A stretch of 23,270 nucleotides of DNA, taken from contig JAYMSP010002614.1 of assembly GCA_036897095.1 (NCBI GenBank), positions 1 to 23,270 on the forward strand. Direction: 5' to 3'. The notes under the pieces are model-generated. The model was not told where the DNA came from. It made no database searches and worked only from the letters and a program-made list of their open reading frames with translations. Made by a program: the position numbers and the translations under genes. Below, one piece after another: positions 1 through 10,440 of the stretch; within the stretch, counting starts at the first letter, position 1; each line of letters starts with the position of its first letter. This DNA is from Plantago elongata (Eukaryota; Streptophyta; Magnoliopsida; Lamiales; Plantaginaceae).

Positions 1-704
1 ATTCTCTGGTTGTAGCTTAAGGAATTATATATATAATTACTTACCCAGTTGGTTGTCAAATGCAACTGTTGAGTACGTTAGTTATGCTGACATGTGATTT
101 TTTTTCATACAAAGTTCTACATTTTTTAATAAATCACACAACTTCCCACTAAATAATGTATTATTTTTATACAATCACAATTAAATATAATGGTATAGAC
201 ATATCAACGGCGGTTGGTTTAGACAAATAAATATAAGCATATGTATATTAAAAAATGGGAGGAAGTAATTTCTAATACATTCCGTGCATAATTAAACTTA
301 TAAATTTACTATTATTATTATTATTATTAATATAAATTTTCTTTAAATTTATGTATTCAAATTGCATTTAGTTTATATTGTATTTTCACAATCCATCAAA
401 CCCATATAACAAATGCCATACTTGACTATACAATCATCTTTAAGGTCGACTATGAAAACAAAATACAAATATTTCATGTATTCTTTTTAATTGGAAATCA
501 GTTAAGTTCAGTCCACTTCAATTTAGTTATAATTAATTTATACCTTATTTCAGTACAGTTCAGTTCAGTTAAGTAAATCTCAGTTGAAGAGAACACAATT
601 TAAATTTAATTTATTTATGGTATAATTATTTGAAAGTAAATTGAAGTGTTTACGATTTGGAAAATGAGCAGGAAGATGATGCTGAATATCATTGGGAATC
701 CCTA
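1..704. other. AT-rich intergenic stretch with an ATT microsatellite
   Basis: I see no gene here. The sequence is strongly AT-rich. A short (ATT)n run lies at about 309-329, and degenerate CAGTT-type repeats lie around 500-585 (CAGTTCAGTTCAGTTAAG near the end). The short minus-strand open frame reaching into this stretch from 768 has no recognisable motif and overlaps the 5' end of transposase relic A on the other strand, so it is not called. The N-terminal part that a full MULE transposase would have upstream of relic A cannot be found here. Confidence 0.5.
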
Positions 705-2056
705 GTTTAATTGTTTTTCCTTTGTTTGACTGAACATGCTTAAGAGTTTCTACAGGGTTGCCAACCATGTATTACATTTGACGGATGCCATCTCCATGGT
801 CCGAAAGGAGGTGTTCTGTTGACTGCTTGTTCACTTGATCCGAACGGTGGAATATACCAATTTTGTTTTTCGGTTGTTGACATTTAGAATAGGGAAACTT
901 GGAACTTTATGTTTAACTGTATGGAAAATCTTATAGGTAGCTGGGGGAGTTGAAACTAGACCATCACCACATATCGATATAAGGTAACATATTTGATAAC
1001 AACTGTTAATTCATTGATTCCACACTTTAATATGATTTGGGGTTTTAAAGTCATTGGGGGTTTTAAAGTCAGTGGAGTGTTAATGTGAGTGGGTGTTAAA
1101 GTAATTCATTTGTACAGAGCCATTCGTGACTTTGATTTTGTTTTGTGGTCTTTGAGTCAGGGTTTAATTGAAGCGGTGAAGGACTCCATTCCAAATGCAA
1201 CATACATGAAATGTGCTCGCCACATATATTCCAACATGAGGGACACCCACCCCGGAACCAAAACGAAACAGTTTTTCTGGATCGCATGTAAATCGTACAA
1301 TGAAGGTAAGTTTAATTGGGCAATGAAGAAGTTGTATGAACTCAGACCTGCAACATGCAAGTAGTTGCTTGAAATACCATTGAAAATGTGGGCCAAACAC
1401 ACGTTCAATACTGCTCTAAAGAATGACCATGTGACTAGCAACATAGCGGAGAGTTACAATGCTTGGATCGGGGTGTTTAGGGGTAAGTCCATTTATGACT
1501 GTCTCGGTGTCATTAGGGGGAAGCTGATGGTAAGGATGAATAACAAGAGGAGAGAGGGTGAAAAGATGACTAGTAGATGTTGCCCAATGACAAAGGCAGG
1601 CTGTGGAAAAATTCTGAAGAATCAGGGCAGTGCAAGATTGTGAGTGCAAGTCATGACGAGTTTGAAGTGTTCCACGACAAGATCAAATATGCCGTGAGGA
1701 TCAATCAGTTGCACTGTGACTGTGGTGAATGGCAGTTAGCCAGAGTTCCTTGTTGTCATGCCTTTAAGTCTATATGATAAGAAAGGAGTGAGTTGGAGGA
1801 TTACTGTGATGAGAGCTTTACAGTTGAAAGGTTTAGGCTTGCGTATGCACCTATCATCCATCCCATACCTGCTCCACATGCTTGGGTGAAATGCGTGATG
1901 TGGTTCCGCAATTTGTTCAAGCTCCCGGAAACTTAGTGAATGTTAAGAATATTTGTTAGTATTTTTTATCAATCACCATATGACTTATCTTAGTACAGAA
2001 AGGTGACTAGTACTCTTAGTTCACTTGAACATTGTAAAAGAGGAAACTACTCAGTA

Positions 2057-3371
2057 TGTTAGTCTAGTAAAACTTGTATTAGGATTATTAGTTCTCTGAA
2101 TGTAATTTTATATTTTGAAGAAGGATCCTAGCAATGGATTTTAATCGAAGACTGAAGACTGAAGATTGCACAAGTTTTTGAAGACTAAAGGTTAAGTCTC
2201 CTCAGATAGACTATTATCCATAAGCATATTGTATAGTGTATACATTGAACATAACAAGTCTCTGGACATATGACATCACTGAGTACGGGAGCATGCTAAC
2301 TTTCAGAAAGGCTCATGTGTCCGTTGAGACTACAGGACAAGAAATAGTACAATACATTAATTGCACCGGCTGGAAAGTCGCTCAATGCATAATCCTCTCT
2401 GAAAAATGAGAAAGAGACTTATGAGTATTCGTTTTGAGATCTCAACGGATTGAATTTTTTAGAATGTCTAACGGATACTATTCAAATCACTCTCATATTT
2501 ATCTATAAATATCACCACTTAGAAGTTGAGAAATACACTACGCTCATATCTACTTTTAAGCAAGTATTCTCTCAAGCATCTCACTACCATTCTCCAAGCT
2601 TACTGTTGCGACTGAAAAGCTTGAAGAATCACTAAGTAGTTCTAAGTGTCCTGGCCTATAACAAGAGATTATTATTCGTGAAAGAGTTGAACTTTCAGAC
2701 ACCTTTCTGAAGCTTATTCTCCTGAACGGATACCAATTACTTGGGTCAGTAAAAAAGAACCTACCATACATTAATTAAGTACATTAAATAGTTCTATCTC
2801 TTTAGAGCTCTTTGAAAATATAACTGATAACTTATACGAGAAGCTTTCCTGACAATCAACTTATAACCAACACTATCAAGGCGTGGAGTACATGAAGTAC
2901 TTGTTTTGGGACATCAAGGAATAGTTCGAAGATTATCTTGAGTACAGGAAGTACTTGGCTCTAGGAGCTAGGGAACAACTCAGGGGAAACTTGATTGTGA
3001 ACCATTTATTTGTAGGGATCTTATAATAAGATTATTGTAAGGAGAACTCAATTATCTGTTCTATTGAATTCCATGTCTTAGAAAGGCCGAATGGACTAGT
3101 TGGAGGAGTTCGCCACCTCCATATACCACTATACTTGATGTGTTATTTACTTATTATGTATTTATATTTCAGCATAACACACACACATTCATTAACGCAA
3201 AGCACAAACTCATTTATATGTCGCTTAAGTCTTCCGCTCTCTGAATTTAAGTATCAGAAACCCACCAGTTTCTGAACAAAATAGTGTTTATCGACAAAAG
3301 TTTGAAAAGACTATTCACTCCCCCCCCCCCTCTCCCTCTAGTCTTTTCCTTTGCCCTTATCTGGACCAACA
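2057..3371 (+). mobile_element. Solo LTR, probably Ty1/Copia (SIRE-like), inside relic A
   Basis: A block of about 1.3 kb starts TGTTAGTCTAG and ends CTGGACCAACA, so it has TGTT...AACA ends. It sits between the SWIM half and the GRPKK/zinc-knuckle half of the same decayed transposase, which marks it as an insertion. A TATA-like TATAAAT lies at 2504-2510. The 3' part contains a 'CTATTCACTCCCC...CTCTAG' segment with a long C run (about 3320-3332), as I recall from plant SIRE/Maximus-type Copia LTRs. No gag-pol or second LTR is present, so a solo LTR formed by LTR-LTR recombination is most likely. The flanking pentamers (CAGTA, TCGTA) match at only 3 of 5 bases, so the exact ends are uncertain. 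Confidence 0.6.
2504..2510 (+). promoter_or_regulatory. TATA-like box of the LTR
   Basis: TATAAAT in the context ATCTATAAATATCACC, in the middle of the solo LTR, where the U3/R boundary of a Copia LTR would be expected. Whether it still works cannot be judged. Confidence 0.4.
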
Positions 3372-3795
3372 TCGTAAATAGGGAGGCCAAAAAAATTGAG
3401 AAAAAGAGAAAAGAGTGAGAAGAGAACCACAAAGAAGCCTTACCAAAAATATGTGTTATATAGGAGTTATGGTAAGACCTTCGAATTATTTACTTTAACA
3501 TCCATTTCTTCTACACCCCTTTCTCTTAATTGTATCTGCACACACTAACTTTCACCAAAAATAGGTCACAATGCCCGATTTTGCCCACAAAATGGAAAAA
3601 TGGTATCTGCAGCTAAAAGAGGAACTGGAGAACCGATCTGCACCGGTTAGAGAAGGGGGTGAGTCATCAGCCCAAGGTGCTGTAAAAAACCTTGGTAAGG
3701 GAAAGAGGCTATCCTCATCACAGTCTCTGCCGGTGAACAAGGGAACTCAGGCGAAGAAGAAGAATCAACGGATAAGTTTGACTGAGAACCTATGA

Positions 3796-4324
3796 AGTGA
3801 TGTTTAGAAAGGTTGTTGTTTGGGACTCTTGTGGGCACAAGTTCCCATTTTTTGGTAAACACCCGAAGAATCACCATCTTATTTTGCACTTCATGTCCAG
3901 GGTAGCGTAGCATAAACATTAATGCTAATCTCAACATGTTTATGTTGACCATATTTGCTTAACATTCGTATTTGGCACCGATTATGTATGCTTTAATGGA
4001 TTCTGGGTTCTATGCTTATCTTTGTTTTTTCCACGTTTTCACATCACGATTTAATAGTTTCAACCCCAATACCTTTAAACCCAGCGTGTTTACACCAGGC
4101 TACGTTGCGAACCACATTACTTTAGACCCCTTGTTATAGACCAAACAAATGTTAACTCTGATCCAAGTCAATATATAACTTATAGAACAAATTACATTAA
4201 CACCCTCTAAGAAAGATGGGATACTTCTTACAAATGCAGGAAATATAAATCTGACCTTGGAAACAATACAACAGTTTGCAATCACCCAACACAAACTACT
4301 CAAACCATAGATCTAAGGATTGTA
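3796..4324. other. Intergenic stretch, no gene seen
   Basis: The sequence between the tail of relic A and the convergent ORF-X is AT-rich and shows no domain on either strand. It probably contains the 3' ends or subterminal sequence of the transposable element. The short minus-strand frame at 4100-4303 has no recognisable features. Confidence 0.4.
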
Positions 4325-4794
4325 TTACATTGTACGGTACATGAGCAGCTCGACGTATCCCTCTGCAACTCCGGGATATACCCAATCGAGTTCGTGAGGA
4401 TTCCTCGGCATCTCATGGTGTTCCTTCTCCATCTGAATCAGCTTATCCTTCAAAGAAACTCCATACCAATACAGGTCTTCATGTAGCACTTTTATGTGGA
4501 CCAGTCTTGCAGCAATATTTGTTGCCTTAAGAAGTGGGTTAGCCAAGCCACCTTCGTCGGAGCATACATCCTTCACCTGCTTAAGTTTTTCCAGCAATGT
4601 TGGAGCGTGAAGATCATTTCCAGCATCATCTTTGTACCTAAATACAGTTTAAAAAATGCAATGATTGTAGTCAAGTATTAATCTCTACAACCATAATGTG
4701 TTAAGGAATCAAGTTAATGTGTTATATACCTGATTTCGTAAGTGAGATGGTATTTCAGTCGTTTCCATATGGCGACTCGCATTTCCAACTTCAT
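4325..4794 (-). CDS. ORF-X: unrecognised 125-residue protein, two exons, MULE-associated
   Basis: I do not recognise the family. Exon A (4794-4730) starts MKLEMRVAIWKRLKYHLTYE. The donor is ATCAG|GTATAT, and the codon for Arg is split in phase 2. Exon B (4637-4325) follows the acceptor TATTTAG and runs to a TAG stop. The joined frame has no stops. The protein is charged and probably helical, with no signal peptide or membrane segment; a central block reads LYWYGVSLKDKLIQMEKE and the end reads GYVELLMYRTM. It converges with transposase relic A, and a homologous gene lies at 11098-11555 next to another transposase fragment. That suggests a gene carried by the transposon, or a host fragment captured by it. 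It is odd that this frame is intact while its neighbours are broken, though it is short. Additional upstream exons are possible. Confidence 0.6.
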
Positions 4795-4815
4795 TTTTCA
4801 CCTGGCTGTATTCTT

Positions 4816-4833
4816 GGGGGAGGGGGGGGGGGG
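4816..4833. repeat. Poly-G run
   Basis: Five G, one A, then twelve G, just upstream of the ORF-X start codon on its strand (poly-C there). It is a simple homopolymer likely to vary in length and to be error-prone in sequencing. Confidence 0.8.
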
Positions 4834-5263
4834 ACATGATAGCACATAGAGGTAAGTGAGAAGTGCAACAACGACAATAAATCACATTCACCTACTCGGC
4901 ATTTGTTTGGCAAGATTTATATGCCCCAACTCCGGGTTACTCGGAAAAGGTTATATGTCATGGGGTCTTAATGTATGTGGACCTTCAACTTGCCGTACTA
5001 AATAATGTCAATTTTAATGGTAAAGGGCATGTAATGTAATAACACATCAGAAAGGTGTCAAACGAATTACTCTGCAGTGAGACAGGACATCTTGTAGTGT
5101 TTAACGAATTTCAGAATTTTTTTTGCTAAACTCAATTCGTTTTAGATCGGCATGTGAGAAAAGAGCTAGGCCATTTGTTCTACTTAATCCATACCATAGG
5201 CCTCATTTCATCCACTCACTAAGTTTCACGAAACCACATATCCGACAAAAACACCCATTCGAT
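4834..5263. other. Intergenic stretch between divergent ORF-X and the GRF gene
   Basis: No coding signal is seen. It lies between two divergently oriented starts (ORF-X leftward, GRF gene rightward), so it may hold both promoters, but I find no convincing TATA or other motif. Confidence 0.35.
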
Positions 5264-5828
5264 ATGTCTCAAGGTTCTTGGTCTCCAAGTGATACATGTA
5301 TGTCTCAACGTCTGATAGTGTGAACAGTGATGACGACGGGGATGAGTTTCCTGAAACCTGTCACTGTCATGGAGTTTGTACACTTATGGTCATGAGTATT
5401 TCGTTGAAGGCATTTTCGGGACGTCGTTTCAAGAAGTGTCCAAATGCTGAGGTAATTGAATTGAATTTCCTTTGTAAGTTTTGTTTCCAAATGTTCTCCA
5501 ACTTATAGTTCCGTTCATACGACTTGGTGTTTTTCCAGTTTCATGAAACTGCTGAGGGGGAAAGCATTGTTGGAAGTTGGATTGTTATAGTGAATATAGT
5601 GGTTGTGGATACCTTCCTTGGATAGATGAAAAAGTTAACCGCAGGATAGTGCATAGAATTCAAGAGGAAATGGCTAAATTCAAAACATGCGAGTACCTTC
5701 TTGGAGAACATCGTAAAATATCTGGTGATTTGGTTCAGGAGAACAAAATGTTGAAGGAAACCATCAAGAAGTTGGAGCTCGAGAATAAAGTCTTGAAGGA
5801 AGAGCATGTAGATCTGGACAAACCATGA
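5264..5828 (+). pseudogene. GRF-type zinc finger plus coiled-coil protein, split and frameshifted
   Basis: The start is taken at ATG 5264 (MSQGSWSPSDTCM). That frame ends at 5321, and the coding signal moves to another frame (SVNSDDDGDEFPETCHCHGV), so a one-base-type shift near 5296 is likely. The first half of a GRF finger follows: CHC, then GRRFKKCPNAE, ending at a donor GAG|GTAATT (5451). Intron 5452-5538 ends in TTTTCCAG. The second half, YSGCGYLPWIDEKV, matches the C-(F/Y)-x-W-x-D end of the GRF family, but is out of frame with the bases just after the acceptor. The last ~55 residues form a leucine-rich coiled coil (LVQENKMLKETIKKLELENK). GRF fingers bind single-stranded nucleic acid in several repair proteins. 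Short GRF plus coiled-coil proteins are common in plants, often in transposon-rich regions. It looks recently broken. Confidence 0.6.
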
Positions 5829-6357
5829 TTATGTGGTTTGAGGGGTTCAAAGTTGTGGGTTTTTATGGTATGGAGTTTTCATGTTAAGGGGTGTCGATTG
5901 TCTAATCTAGGTTTATGTATTCAACCATTATTGTTTACTTTGTTTTGGCATGTATTTGATCACAATTTACTAGTTTTAAGGTTTGGGATGCAAAAATTGT
6001 GATCAATCACCATGTAACGTCTTGTTTTTTGTCCTATTAATGAAGAAGAATGTTTGGCGTTATGAACGTTTGGTTTATTATTGTTTCGATCATGTTACAA
6101 TAACATCCAGTTAAATTTAACATCCCGTCGCAATTAATCCACGCTAAAACTCGAGGCCTTGTCATAGCTGCAAAAACTTGACAGATTCTCAGTGAATAAA
6201 CAAACGGGAAAATGTGTACAAATATGTGTACACGAACTAAGATGAAATTGAAATAGTCTTATACAAATATGTTGTGACAAACTTAAAACTTGAGTACGGT
6301 TTACTATTCTTCCATTTTTGGATCAAGAACACCATATGGTTGTATTCGTTCTTCAGT
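5829..6357. other. Intergenic stretch between convergent GRF gene and relic B
   Basis: No gene seen. It is the shared 3' side of two convergent genes. AATGAAGAAG and ATGTATTTG-type AT-rich stretches could include poly(A) signals, but none can be assigned. Confidence 0.35.
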
Positions 6358-8947
6358 TTATGTCACTAATTGAATTGTAGAATGTTGGTCAACAACGGCT
6401 TCTTCTACTTGCACTTCAATTAAATCTGCTTCGATTAGTTGCACATCTGCTCTCGGATTTTTATGAACCACATCCACAAACACAACTGATTCAACATGTG
6501 TAGCTGGTTGTTTTGTAGAGGGTCTGGATGATACATCACAATCACCATCGATCTTCTTCTTTTTCTGCTTCTTCTTGTTATCTGGACTCTCGGCAGGCTC
6601 TTCTTGTTGTTCATCACCCAACGGTGCAGTATTAGGCTCATCAAGCACCAAATTAATCTTCCTCTTTTTCAAACCTTGGCAAAAAATTTCAATTGGAACT
6701 TTAGGGACCCAAGGCTTAGGTTTGTCTCTAGCTACAAGATCTCTTAGTGTCTCATTCACAGGCATTGTTTTAGAAGCTTGCAGTATTAAACAAACTTCAA
6801 TAATAGTTAATGAGAAAATAAGTTGACAAAACCCATGAATTTGTACTCATCTTACATGTTTTGTTCTTTGTGCTTTTCCTCTCAAGGGTCTCTCTCTCCA
6901 TTCCTTATCACTAGGGCAAGCCCTACGATAGTGACTTGTTTCCATAAAACATTATTTCACAGGGTTCATAAGTAATACGGTCTCTATGTAATAGGGTCTA
7001 TATGACATGATAAAGGCAGTTAACAACTTACCAACTTCATGACAGTTACAGCATCTGATCTTAACTGATTTTCCAGTTATTCTCCTCACGTTGCTGACTT
7101 GTTGAGGGGCTGGTGTGGGGGCAACACTAGTTTCTTCGACAATCATTTCTACAGCCAATATCCTAGCCCTATATATATTGTCATGTATCCTGGATCACAA
7201 TGGAGCTTCATCAACTCTTTCTTCAAACCATCATTATCAATGCCGGGATTTTGTTTCAGAAGAGGGACAAACATAAGAGCAGCTCTCTTGTAACTGATTT
7301 GCTCTTGAACTGGTGCCCTATCACAAGTATGTTTTGGGTTATACTTTCTCACAACAAAATTTGGATCCACCACACTTACGGGAAGTGCATGGATTCTCCA
7401 AGTGCAGCCAACAACTGCACAAATTGTAGTGACCCTTACCTTTTCATTCATCAGTCTGTAAAGTTTCATTCTTGCTCTCAATGCATGAATTGTCATAGCT
7501 TCCCTAAAGGCAAGGACATTTGCAAACTCCATTCCTGTTACAATTTCAATATTTAGTAAATTGGCATATTAAAGGTTCACAAATCAAGGGGTCTGTAAAT
7601 AAATTTCATACTTACCAACTTCAAATTCATGAACAATACTAACATCATCAGAAACTACAAACACATGAGTAGTTCATGCTTCACCCTCATCAACACCATC
7701 ACCTTCACCATTGTCATCACCATTACCTTGCTCCTCCTCACCATCATCTTCCTCCTCACTATCACTGTCATCATCTTCCTCTTCAAGATTAATGTTCACA
7801 TCAGATTTAGCAGAATCATCATCCTCTTCTGATTCAGAGTCATCGCCACTGTCATCTATTCAACAACCAATTTCCCCTTCCCCTTTATGTCCCTTACTTC
7901 AGACTCCACATCTTACTCCTCTACATCAGCCATCACATTGTCAACTAATGATTGTACCACTGAATTATCTTCTTAAGCATCCATAACTCCACCAGTTACC
8001 AAATCAGTAAGGTTGTCAAATGTTGCATCTCCACCATCATTCATACCTTCTGCCGCCACTTCATATATCAAATGATCAATGTCCATGCCCTCTTCAACTG
8101 CCTTACTTTGGACATCATCTTTTTGTGCAACTGTAACTTCATCTTCTCCAACACTCTCACTTCCCACCACAACTGCTACCTCCACATTCTCACCCCCTTC
8201 CCCTTTCTAATTTCCTTCCTTCTCCTTCAACTCTTCTACCACAGTGAAATAACCTTCTTCTGTACCATGACTCTCACTTCCCTTTCCTACTACATCCTCC
8301 ATCAGATCAGAAGTTGTGTTCACCGAAAATTGCTCATCAGTCTCTACAACTCTGTCAATAACAATATTGGCAGAGTCATCAACATCCACACCATCTTCTC
8401 TACCGGCAATACTGGCTCCTTCACGGCTACATTCAACTATTTCATTGTTTGACCCACTGCTATCTTGTCCTTCATAAGCTTTATTCTCCACCTCAACAAC
8501 CTGACGATCTTGCATCCCAAAGTACTATGACAATTCTTTAACATTCAAATCATCCGGAACATTCTTTAACACCGAGTCAGGGTCGACATAGTCCCCTCGA
8601 TCCATAACTGATGCTTCAATAACAACCTCGAATACATATTTATGTTGCTTTGTCATATATACCACTTCCAGGTCTCTATCATTCTTGACAAACTTCCGAG
8701 AGTTACCACTATCATACACAATTCGAACATTTTCCTTCGCCACAGTTGGATCCTTCTCCAAAATCAAGTTGTAACCATCTTCCATTATATCGTTAAATGT
8801 ATATCCCCCATCCTCCAAACCTACAGTCTGTTGAGCATCATCAAAATACGCAACACATACAGTAATGCCTTCATCTTCCTTATTAGTACTGATTGCCGCG
8901 TATGCACCTGATCTACTATTCTTAAGCTTAGTACCCTTTGTAACCAT
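6358..8947 (-). pseudogene. MULE transposase relic B (N-terminus, DNA-binding domain and zinc knuckle; catalytic core deleted)
   Basis: Read leftward from ATG 8947 (just after a poly-T/TGCACAG acceptor-like site), the first ~100 residues resemble the PB1-like N-terminal domain of plant MuDR transposases (ITVCVAYFDD, VRIVYDSGNSRKFVKNDRDL). A long acidic linker rich in Asp, Glu and Ser follows, with in-frame stops near 8527, 8209, 7972, 7908 and 7858 and at least one frameshift. After an intron ending near 7536, the DNA-binding zinc-finger domain appears: MEFANVLAFREAM, then CAVVGCTWRIHALP and KYNPKHTC. The frame then slips at a short TA run (about 7172-7182) into YRARILAVEMIVEE. There, where the DDE core should begin, it passes straight to a CCHC knuckle (CCNCHEVG|HYRRAC). 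The knuckle exons are separated by an intron whose acceptor seems mutated. The tail exon (to 6358) is Lys-rich then acidic. Non-functional. Confidence 0.82.
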
Positions 8948-9809
8948 ATTTCTGTGCAACAAAAAAAAAAAAAAACACAATCACTAATCGAAGTTCAATA
9001 ATGTGTGATTGAACTCGCACATGTAAACCCCTTTACATTTAACCCCTCTAATTAAAGTCAAATGTACTTCCTATAATACTAGCTATACCCATAGGATTTA
9101 CAATTGACTTTTCACTGCTCTAATTACACCGAGTAAACAACTAGTAACACAAAATTTAGAACACAATTGAAAGATACCCTCAAATGAAGAACAAAAGCCC
9201 TAACATGATTTCTTTCAGTCAACAACATTTGCAAATGAAACTAAATAAAATTGAGGGAGTGTACCTTCTAATTCTTTGGCGAATAATTACACTGATGAAG
9301 AATCCGACCACATTGTGATGTGAGTTCAAATGAGACTGTTTTCGTACTACTTGATGTTGTTGAAAGTGAATTAACTTTTCTCAATAGAAGTTTTGAATTT
9401 TAAATGAACCCATTATTAAATTTGTATAGTAAACACAACTGCCCTCTAGAAATCTGTACCAATGGTGGTGAGGAGACGGATCATATTTCTCCCTCCTTAA
9501 ATCTGAAAAAAATACGAAATTCAAAAATTAAGGGGAAAATGGACATTACATATGTCAGGGGTGAAAATCAATGGGGTTCTAAAGTTCACCAACATAACAC
9601 TATATCGCTACAAAAAAATCAGTTGCACTTCCATCAGTCGTGTGATCGTGTCTGGAATTAGAATTATAACAGTCGTGAGATCGTGTCTAAAAAATACTTG
9701 TCTCAAAATTAAATGTGTAGGTTTATTTTTCGATTCAAGTGTAAATACTCCACCACTACACAATCAATCATCACTCTACATCAAATTCGATCAAAACTGT
9801 CCAACAGAT
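8948..9809. other. 5' flank of relic B and of the PB1-like gene, no gene seen
   Basis: The stretch holds a 15-base poly-A (about 8960-8974; poly-T on the relic B strand), probably the pyrimidine tract of an intron upstream of the relic B start. The rest is AT-rich without coding signal. It lies between two divergent transposase starts, so element termini may lie here, but I could not find a convincing terminal inverted repeat. Confidence 0.35.
9635..9688. repeat. Two-copy 19-bp direct repeat, 35-bp period
   Basis: CAGTCGTGTGATCGTGTCT (9635-9653) recurs as CAGTCGTGAGATCGTGTCT (9670-9688) with one mismatch. It lies about 120 bp upstream of the PB1-like gene start. It could be a subterminal repeat of a transposon or a local tandem duplication. 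Confidence 0.75.
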
Positions 9810-10440
9810 ATGGCAACAAAGATAAGTCACAAACGCACCCGTTCAAGCTACAAAGAAGGTTAGTAATGCTAAATTGATTTCCTCTCTTACAAACACTTTA
9901 ATTATTGTTTTCCTATTGCTAAATTAAATGCCAAATTTTGCCCAAATTTATCCCAACTACGAAGCATCTGTGTTCGAGTTGAAGGTCGATTCAAGGAGGA
10001 TGACAAGGGCAAAGTCATATACGAAGGGGATACACGAGATACATCCACCACATCAACACTAAGGAGTTCAAGTTTGCTGAGCTCTACTACGATGTGTACA
10101 AGATGAACTTAAGGTCAGATGCACCGAGAAGAGCTTGGTATCTTCGATACGGAAAGACCATCCCACAAGGCTTGTGTCCAGTTAAGAATGAGGACTCCAT
10201 CGAGTTCATGTGGGTAGAGATGATTGAAACTGGTCGGCTCGTTGCAGATGTGTACATGCAGGATTGTGATGTTGAAGACGGAGGAGGCACCCACGACTAC
10301 ATCTATGAACTGCCAGCAACAGTTCCTACACACCAACTTGCTGATGTTCACCTTCCACCCGCACTTGTTTAAACCTTGTGGGAGGAGGATGAAAGGGAGG
10401 GAGAGGACTTTGTCGAGATGAAGAAGTACCATTGTACAAG
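9810..10440 (+). pseudogene. PB1-like N-terminal fragment of a MULE-type transposase
   Basis: A short first exon starts ATG 9810 (MATKISHKRTRSSYKE, Lys/Arg-rich) with a donor GAAG|GTTAGT. The second exon starts near 9970: SVRVEGRFKEDDKGKVIYEG, then a frameshift near 10040-10050, then INTKEFKFAELYYDVYKM, RAWYLRYGKTIPQGLCPV, EDSIEFMWVEM and VADVYMQ. The order (beta strand, Gly-rich turn, FSFAEL-like helix, YY/WYLR...GL..., D/E...M, VYV) fits the PB1-like domain at the N-terminus of many plant MULE transposases. An in-frame TAA at 10370 is followed by 20-odd acidic codons up to a good donor (ACAAG|GTGGTATG, 10440). No later transposase exon follows before ORF-X', so the remainder seems deleted. 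The exact acceptor of exon 2 is unclear. Confidence 0.6.

Larger units (their letters stand above)
705..3795 (+). pseudogene. MULE transposase relic A (catalytic core, SWIM finger, zinc knuckle), interrupted by a solo LTR
   Basis: This is a decayed Mutator-like transposase. The first catalytic block reads FDGCHLHGPKGGVLLTA, with its Asp at 780-782. The next block reads TITTYRYK up to 983, then a GT-AG intron (984-1160), then KGLIEAVKDSIPNA and CARHIYSNM. The usual second catalytic Asp (family pattern SDxxKGL) is Tyr here (TAT, 972-974). In-frame stops lie at 741 and 1362, a frameshift near 1577-1600, and stops at 1775 and 1778. A SWIM finger follows, with CDC at 1715-1723 and CCH at 1751-1759, then EDYCDESFTVERF and HPIPAPHAW. 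Beyond the LTR insertion the frame resumes with GRPKKLRKRE (about 3379), an intron at 3472-3564, and the second half of a CCHC knuckle (GHNARFC, to 3584). The first knuckle cysteines are lost (RSYG). The frame stops at 3648; a tail in another frame runs to 3795 and may be the original C-terminus after an indel. The N-terminus is missing. It cannot encode active transposase. Confidence 0.88.

Noticed and set aside
580-768. Minus-strand open frame of 62 codons
   Set aside because: No motif, and it runs antisense to the first catalytic block of relic A.
2052-3376. Perfect 5-bp target duplication of the solo LTR
   Set aside because: Flanks are CAGTA and TCGTA, only three of five bases equal, so it cannot be used to fix the ends.
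3571-3795. Open frame of 74 codons as an independent gene
   Set aside because: Its first part overlaps, in another frame, the zinc-knuckle exon of relic A (GHNARFC). At most its second half is the frameshifted tail of that transposase.
7629-8452. Several plus-strand frames rich in Ser, Thr, Pro and hydrophobic residues
   Set aside because: They are the complement of the acidic Asp/Glu/Ser linker of relic B, whose simple codon pattern opens the other strand.
9608-9625. CACTA-transposon end (CGCTACAAAAAAATCAG)
   Set aside because: The first bases are CGCTA, not CACTA, and I found no inverted partner in the window.
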